DNA of 47,370 bases from Sphingorhabdus sp. (lineage in GTDB: Bacteria > Pseudomonadota > Alphaproteobacteria > Sphingomonadales > Sphingomonadaceae), in assembly GCA_023262005.1 (NCBI GenBank), contig JALREL010000158.1:1-47370 (forward strand). The letters are read 5' to 3'. Below the pieces are notes generated by a model. That model was not told the DNA's origin. It ran no database searches and worked only from the letters and a program-made list of their open reading frames with translations. The translations under genes and the position numbers were made by a program. Below are positions 43,666 to 47,370 of the stretch, one piece after another. Every line of letters begins with the position of its first letter. Within the stretch, counting starts at the first letter, position 1.

Positions 43666-45750
43666 CTAACGCCTGCTCGCAAACTGGTCCCACCCGTTCG
43701 GGTCGCGGACGAAAGGTTTTTCGATCAAATAGTTAATATCGCCGATTGGCGTTTGGTCCATCTCTCGACCGAACCGATGACCTGAATGGACCGCATCAGC
43801 GACTGTGCCTGGCGCAAAACAGTCACCAATTGCGTGGACGGTGAACATCGGTGAGTTCTCTGCAACTGTTTTACGTAAATCGTGAAGCAAGCCGTCGTTC
43901 GGTGACCGTAGGCAGATCATAACCACAATCGCCGCGGGCAAACGGATTGCTTTGCCGGTATAGATACAATGAGCCTCCACCTCGTCGGCACCGATCTCGA
44001 CCAGGCGTCTCGCTGTAACAAGCTTCACGCCGAGTTTAAGCAGGGTCTGGTGAACGGCCTCTCGCTCGGATGTATATTTGAGCAGCGGGGAAGGTTCCGG
44101 ATCAGGGGTAAGGAGCGTGACATCCAGCCCTTGCTTGGCAAGCTTCTCGGCGATTACACCTCCAAGATAATAGCCTTCATCGTCATTTATAACGACCGGC
44201 CCTTCGATCGTCCGGCCCGCCATCACGTCATCGGGCGTGATGACGTGCGGCTGGTCCCAACCGTTGACGGGAAATCTGTTCGCTTTGCCGATTCCGTCCC
44301 GGTCCCATGTCGATCCGGTTGCGACGACTATCGTTGTGAAGTCGAAATCGGCCACATCGGAAGCTTGAATTTCGCTTCCGAGGTAAATGTCGACATTCGC
44401 CAGCTTATGGATCTGACCAATTCGATAATCGGCTACGCGCCGGTAGGTGGACAGACCGGGAAGCGCCGATTCAAGCACGGAGCGTCCACCCAGAAAATTG
44501 CTCCGTTCCGAAAGCGCAACAGAATAGCCACGCCTTCCAAGCGTGAGAGTCGCTTCGAGTCCTGCCGGGCCGCCCCCAATTACCAGGATGCGTTCATCGG
44601 ACATTTTTGCCGGAACCCGCTCCGGGTGCCAGCCGCGCCGCCACTCTTCGCCGGTTGTCGGGTTTTGCGTGCAACGAATTGCGCCGCCCATATATTGCAT
44701 GGAAAGGCACGTGTTGCAGCCTATGCACTCACGAATATCCTCGATGCGGCCTTCTTCTATTTTCTTTGGCAGAAAAGGGTCGGCAATCGACGGACGCGCC
44801 GCACCGATCAGATCGACCAACCCATTTTTGATGAGCGACACCATGCGATCTGGCGACGTGTATCTCCCGACAGCGACCACCGGCTTGCTTGTCACCTGTT
44901 TCACGAAGGCAGTGAATGGCTCCTGCCACCCTTCGTCGGCAAAGCGGGCAGTCATCACATCGAGATTGATGTTCTGAACATTGACATCCCACAGATCGGG
45001 CAGCTCGGCCAGCATCTCGACGACCCGCCGACCATCGCCGCTACAGGTGTAACCCGCATCGCCAAGGCCTTCGTCCACCCCAAAACGGACGGCAACGGCA
45101 CAGTCGGATCCGATCTCTTCTTTGGTGTCCTCGATCAACTCACGCAAAAGCCTGGCGCGATTCTCGATAACGCCCCCATATTCATCCGTTCGCCGGTTGA
45201 CACGCTGCGTAATAAAGTCGCCGGGCAAGCCCATCATGTGGCTTGCGTAAACATATACGATGTCGAAGCCGATATCGCGTGCGCGCCGGGCAGCAGCGCG
45301 GTGCCATCTTCTGACATCGCTGATATCCTGCTTGTCCATCTGCCGGACGACAGCTGGTACATCCATTGCCGGCCTGGGCGAGGCCGACATCGGGCGTTCT
45401 CTGGACATGCGGTTTCCGGCCAGGGCACCCTGATGGGTCAATTCGCACCCGGCAAGGGCGCCATGCTTTTGAACCGCCTCGACCATGAGCTGAAGCCCAG
45501 GCTTGTCATCGTCCGACCAGAGCCGCTCCCCACCGCTGGGGGACGAATCCGAAGAAGGATGGATCATACAGAGTTCGGTGTTCACGACGCCCCATCCGCC
45601 TTCGGCCTTTATCTCCCGAAATTTTGCGGTAGCGTGCGGAGAAAATGTACCAAGCGCCGTACAATGCGGAACCTGATAAAAGCGATTTTTGGTGGTCTTG
45701 GGCCCGATTTTCACGGACTCGAAGAGAATATCAAATCGTGGATCGCGCAT
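43666..45750 (-). CDS. trimethylamine-dehydrogenase-like iron-sulfur flavoprotein
   Basis: A 694-residue protein closely following trimethylamine dehydrogenase. The TIM barrel opens RNRFYQVPHC with the cysteine at residue 30, the position that carries the covalent 6-S-cysteinyl-FMN. The [4Fe-4S] motif CIGCNTC...C (about 338-356) is followed by EEWRRGWHPERVP. The C-terminal part has the ADP/dinucleotide loop ILVIGGGPAGLEATLTLGRR (about 386-405). Tyr and His of YVYASHMM match active-site residues. The NTEYC segment of the enzyme reads NTELC here, so a substrate-facing aromatic may be lost. It probably oxidatively dealkylates a secondary or tertiary amine. AAGGAG precedes ATG 45750. Confidence 0.87.
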   Translation of the reverse strand: MRDPRFDILFESVKIGPKTTKNRFYQVPHCTALGTFSPHATAKFREIKAEGGWGVVNTELCMIHPSSDSSPSGGERLWSDDDKPGLQLMVEAVQKHGALAGCELTHQGALAGNRMSRERPMSASPRPAMDVPAVVRQMDKQDISDVRRWHRAAARRARDIGFDIVYVYASHMMGLPGDFITQRVNRRTDEYGGVIENRARLLRELIEDTKEEIGSDCAVAVRFGVDEGLGDAGYTCSGDGRRVVEMLAELPDLWDVNVQNINLDVMTARFADEGWQEPFTAFVKQVTSKPVVAVGRYTSPDRMVSLIKNGLVDLIGAARPSIADPFLPKKIEEGRIEDIRECIGCNTCLSMQYMGGAIRCTQNPTTGEEWRRGWHPERVPAKMSDERILVIGGGPAGLEATLTLGRRGYSVALSERSNFLGGRSVLESALPGLSTYRRVADYRIGQIHKLANVDIYLGSEIQASDVADFDFTTIVVATGSTWDRDGIGKANRFPVNGWDQPHVITPDDVMAGRTIEGPVVINDDEGYYLGGVIAEKLAKQGLDVTLLTPDPEPSPLLKYTSEREAVHQTLLKLGVKLVTARRLVEIGADEVEAHCIYTGKAIRLPAAIVVMICLRSPNDGLLHDLRKTVAENSPMFTVHAIGDCFAPGTVADAVHSGHRFGREMDQTPIGDINYLIEKPFVRDPNGWDQFASRR

Positions 45751-46022
45751 CTTGCCATCTCCTTCTGTTTACCGTTCCCACCGGTCGCAAATATCCCCGG
45801 CAGACCAACGCCGCAGCCTAGTCACAGTGCCGACGATCTTTCCGCCATGGGGCGCCTCAGTGACGAGCAGCCCCGGTCAGTGAGCATATCAACCTGCAAC
45901 CTTCGTGCCCCACCACCCCGCTACGGTAACTCGAGCCGATCCAGCCGCATCGTCGGCGCAGCGGTCGGCAGTCGCCACGACGGTGAGCAATCCTCGCGCT
46001 ACTTCGCCGCAGATCAGTCCGA
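45751..46022. other. Short gap without recognisable gene
   Basis: About 270 bases between two genes on the reverse strand. No hairpin terminator, promoter or open frame with support is visible. Confidence 0.35.
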
Positions 46023-47370
46023 TTACCGCTCAAAACGCGAAAAACGATAGGGTTTGGGATCAATGATCGGGGTCGAACCCATCAGTATATCGGCGGCAAG
46101 TTCGCCCGCCGCCGGAGCTGTACCGAAGCCGTGTCCCGAGAATCCAGAGCAGACAATCAATCCTGCAATTTCCGAAACCTGATCGATTACCGGCAGGGAA
46201 TCGGGCGTCACATCCACTGTTCCTGCCCAAAGTTCCGCGATCTCGGCATCGTCGAATATAGGCCAGGCCGCGCGCAGTGCGACAAAGGCTTCGTGGATGG
46301 CGCCCTCGTCAACAGCGGGATCCTTGATTCTCATGCGCTCAAAGGGTGAAATTCTTCCGGATTTCCAACGACGAGGTAGCGTTAGGTCGTCGATGAAGTC
46401 GCGTCCGAACGCCAGACGCAGATAGCGGCCCTGCGATCGAAGCGACGACAAATATTTACGCCCAATAAGCAAATGATCGAACGTAATCGGGGCTTTGATG
46501 GCGCTGCGCTGGGTTATTACAAATCCACCGTCTGCGCGCTTGCGAAAAGAGAAATCCGGTCCGCCAACCGCGATCTCGGTGGGGCCATCCATGGGAACAG
46601 TGCGTGCCACGGAAACCGTGAGCGGCAGGGTCGGCAGGTCGATGCCGAGGTTCCCAAGGAAGCGCCGGGACCATAAGCCGCCTGCAAGCAGGACCGTATC
46701 GCAGCCGATTTCGCCGCGTTCCGTAACCACCCCGGTAACCCGCCCCGCAGAGCGGACGAGTGAGCGCACGGCACAATTCTCGACGATAATGGCTCCCATC
46801 GCCATTGCAGCGCGCGCAATAGCCGACGCCGCGAGCGATGGCTCGGCGCGCCCATCGGACGGCGTGTATATACCGCCGGCCCAATTTCCCCGCCCCCCAG
46901 GCACCAGTCGATCGATCTCGCCAGGGGTCAGAAGGCGCGAGTCGAGATCGAGAGGTTCCACGGAATGGATCCAGGCTTCATGAGCCTCCATTTCTGCCTC
47001 GTTCCTGGCAAGAAAAAGAATGCCCGCTTCTCGATAGCCGACATCTGTTCCCACCCTTTCCGGAAGGCGAGCCCAGAGGCGATCGGACGCGACGGCGAGG
47101 GGCACATCGGCCGGAGCGCGACTCGTCTTGCGAATCCAGCCCTGGTTGCGTGACGATTGTTCGCCGGCGACCACGCCCTTCTCAAGCACGATGACAGGAA
47201 TACCGCGCTCACTGAGTGTAAGCGCCGCGACCAGACCGACAATCCATAGCACCCGCTCGGCAATCGGTTGGCCCGCGATCGCCTCATACTGCGGCCACAC
47301 GTCGGCCATGACGACGGTCAGAACCGCGATCAGCACATCGTCCTTGTCCGCGAAGTACCAGTAGATGGTG
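46023..47370 (-). pseudogene. Chimeric frame: TetR N-terminus joined to a DAO-type flavoprotein lacking its FAD motif
   Basis: The reverse strand is open from the window edge to 46023. Its first part reads TIYWYFADKDDVLIAVL, the end of a TetR DNA-binding domain, then DVWPQYEAIAGQPIAERVLW. Near 47240 it changes to IVGLVAALTLSERGIPVIVL and VVAGEQSSRNQGW, the N-terminal region of a DAO-family oxidoreductase, and continues to the normal end (SGFSGHGFGTAPAAGELAAD). The usual VVVGGGI start of the Rossmann loop is absent because TetR sequence replaces it. Such a hybrid should not bind FAD normally, so it is probably a deletion scar, though the frame is intact. The true start is beyond the window. 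Confidence 0.75.

Noticed and set aside
43969-46050. A 693-codon open frame on the plus strand
   Set aside because: It is the antisense of the TMADH-like gene, whose reverse-strand reading has clear cofactor motifs. The plus-strand protein matches no family and has unnatural composition.
1-47370. CRISPR arrays, rRNA genes, integrase genes or complete insertion sequences
   Set aside because: No regularly spaced repeats, rRNA-like segments, tyrosine integrase motifs or IS transposases could be recognised in the window.

Overview
The window looks like chromosomal DNA of a sphingomonad (alphaproteobacterium, Sphingomonadales; Sphingopyxis/Sphingorhabdus-like is a guess). The basis is the GC-rich coding sequence, abundant TonB-dependent receptors, a TonB-receptor/beta-propeller-phytase pair, a ppx-ppk pair and typical alphaproteobacterial tRNA sequences.

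Layout. (1) 1-13485 reads as ordinary chromosome: the 5' end of a ParA-type ATPase, a TonB receptor plus phytase facing ppx-ppk (a phosphorus-storage/acquisition locus), tRNA-Thr(CGT), two crotonase-family genes of valine/acyl-CoA catabolism, a secreted serine hydrolase, a quinone oxidoreductase, and a winged-helix plus membrane-protein pair. (2) 13486-14415 is an AT-rich gap with a strong terminator. At 14416-14460 lies the 3' half of tRNA-Gly(GCC), the kind of scar left at one end of an island integrated in a tRNA gene. Its orientation puts the island to the right. (3) 14460-18870 is a mosaic of broken pieces: a response-regulator tail, glcF and glcE with a decapitated glcD, a fragment on the opposite strand, a serine resolvase, and a nonsense-mutated and truncated MobA/MocA-like gene. 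(4) 18865-34797 is a catabolic block: XdhC, a two-subunit molybdenum hydroxylase, SnoaL and NmrA proteins, and an operon nicE-nicD-nicX-nicF-flavin monooxygenase-alpha/beta hydrolase-tetR, then a TonB receptor. NicX, NicD, NicF and NicE together take 2,5-dihydroxypyridine through N-formylmaleamate, maleamate and maleate to fumarate. (5) 35108-38987 holds an APC permease, glutaryl-CoA dehydrogenase and a glutarate-type CoA-transferase; the last two are each interrupted by a single-base frameshift. (6) 39501-47370 holds a secreted SnoaL-like protein, an MFS transporter and three flavoprotein amine-oxidoreductase-type genes. The last of these is an in-frame chimera of a TetR DNA-binding domain with a flavoprotein lacking its dinucleotide-binding motif.

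The most interesting signal is a shared palindrome, ATTAT-N8-ATAAT with a conserved TCGT-like spacer. It lies upstream of the hydroxylase genes, the NmrA gene (twice), nicE, the TonB receptor and, more weakly, the APC permease. It reads as the operator of one regulon, most simply that of the TetR protein encoded last in the nic operon. My working hypothesis is that sections 4-6 form a pathway for an N-heterocycle whose pyridine ring ends as fumarate, and perhaps whose side ring ends as glutarate (as would be expected for a piperidyl-pyridine such as anabasine). The substrate cannot be read from sequence alone.
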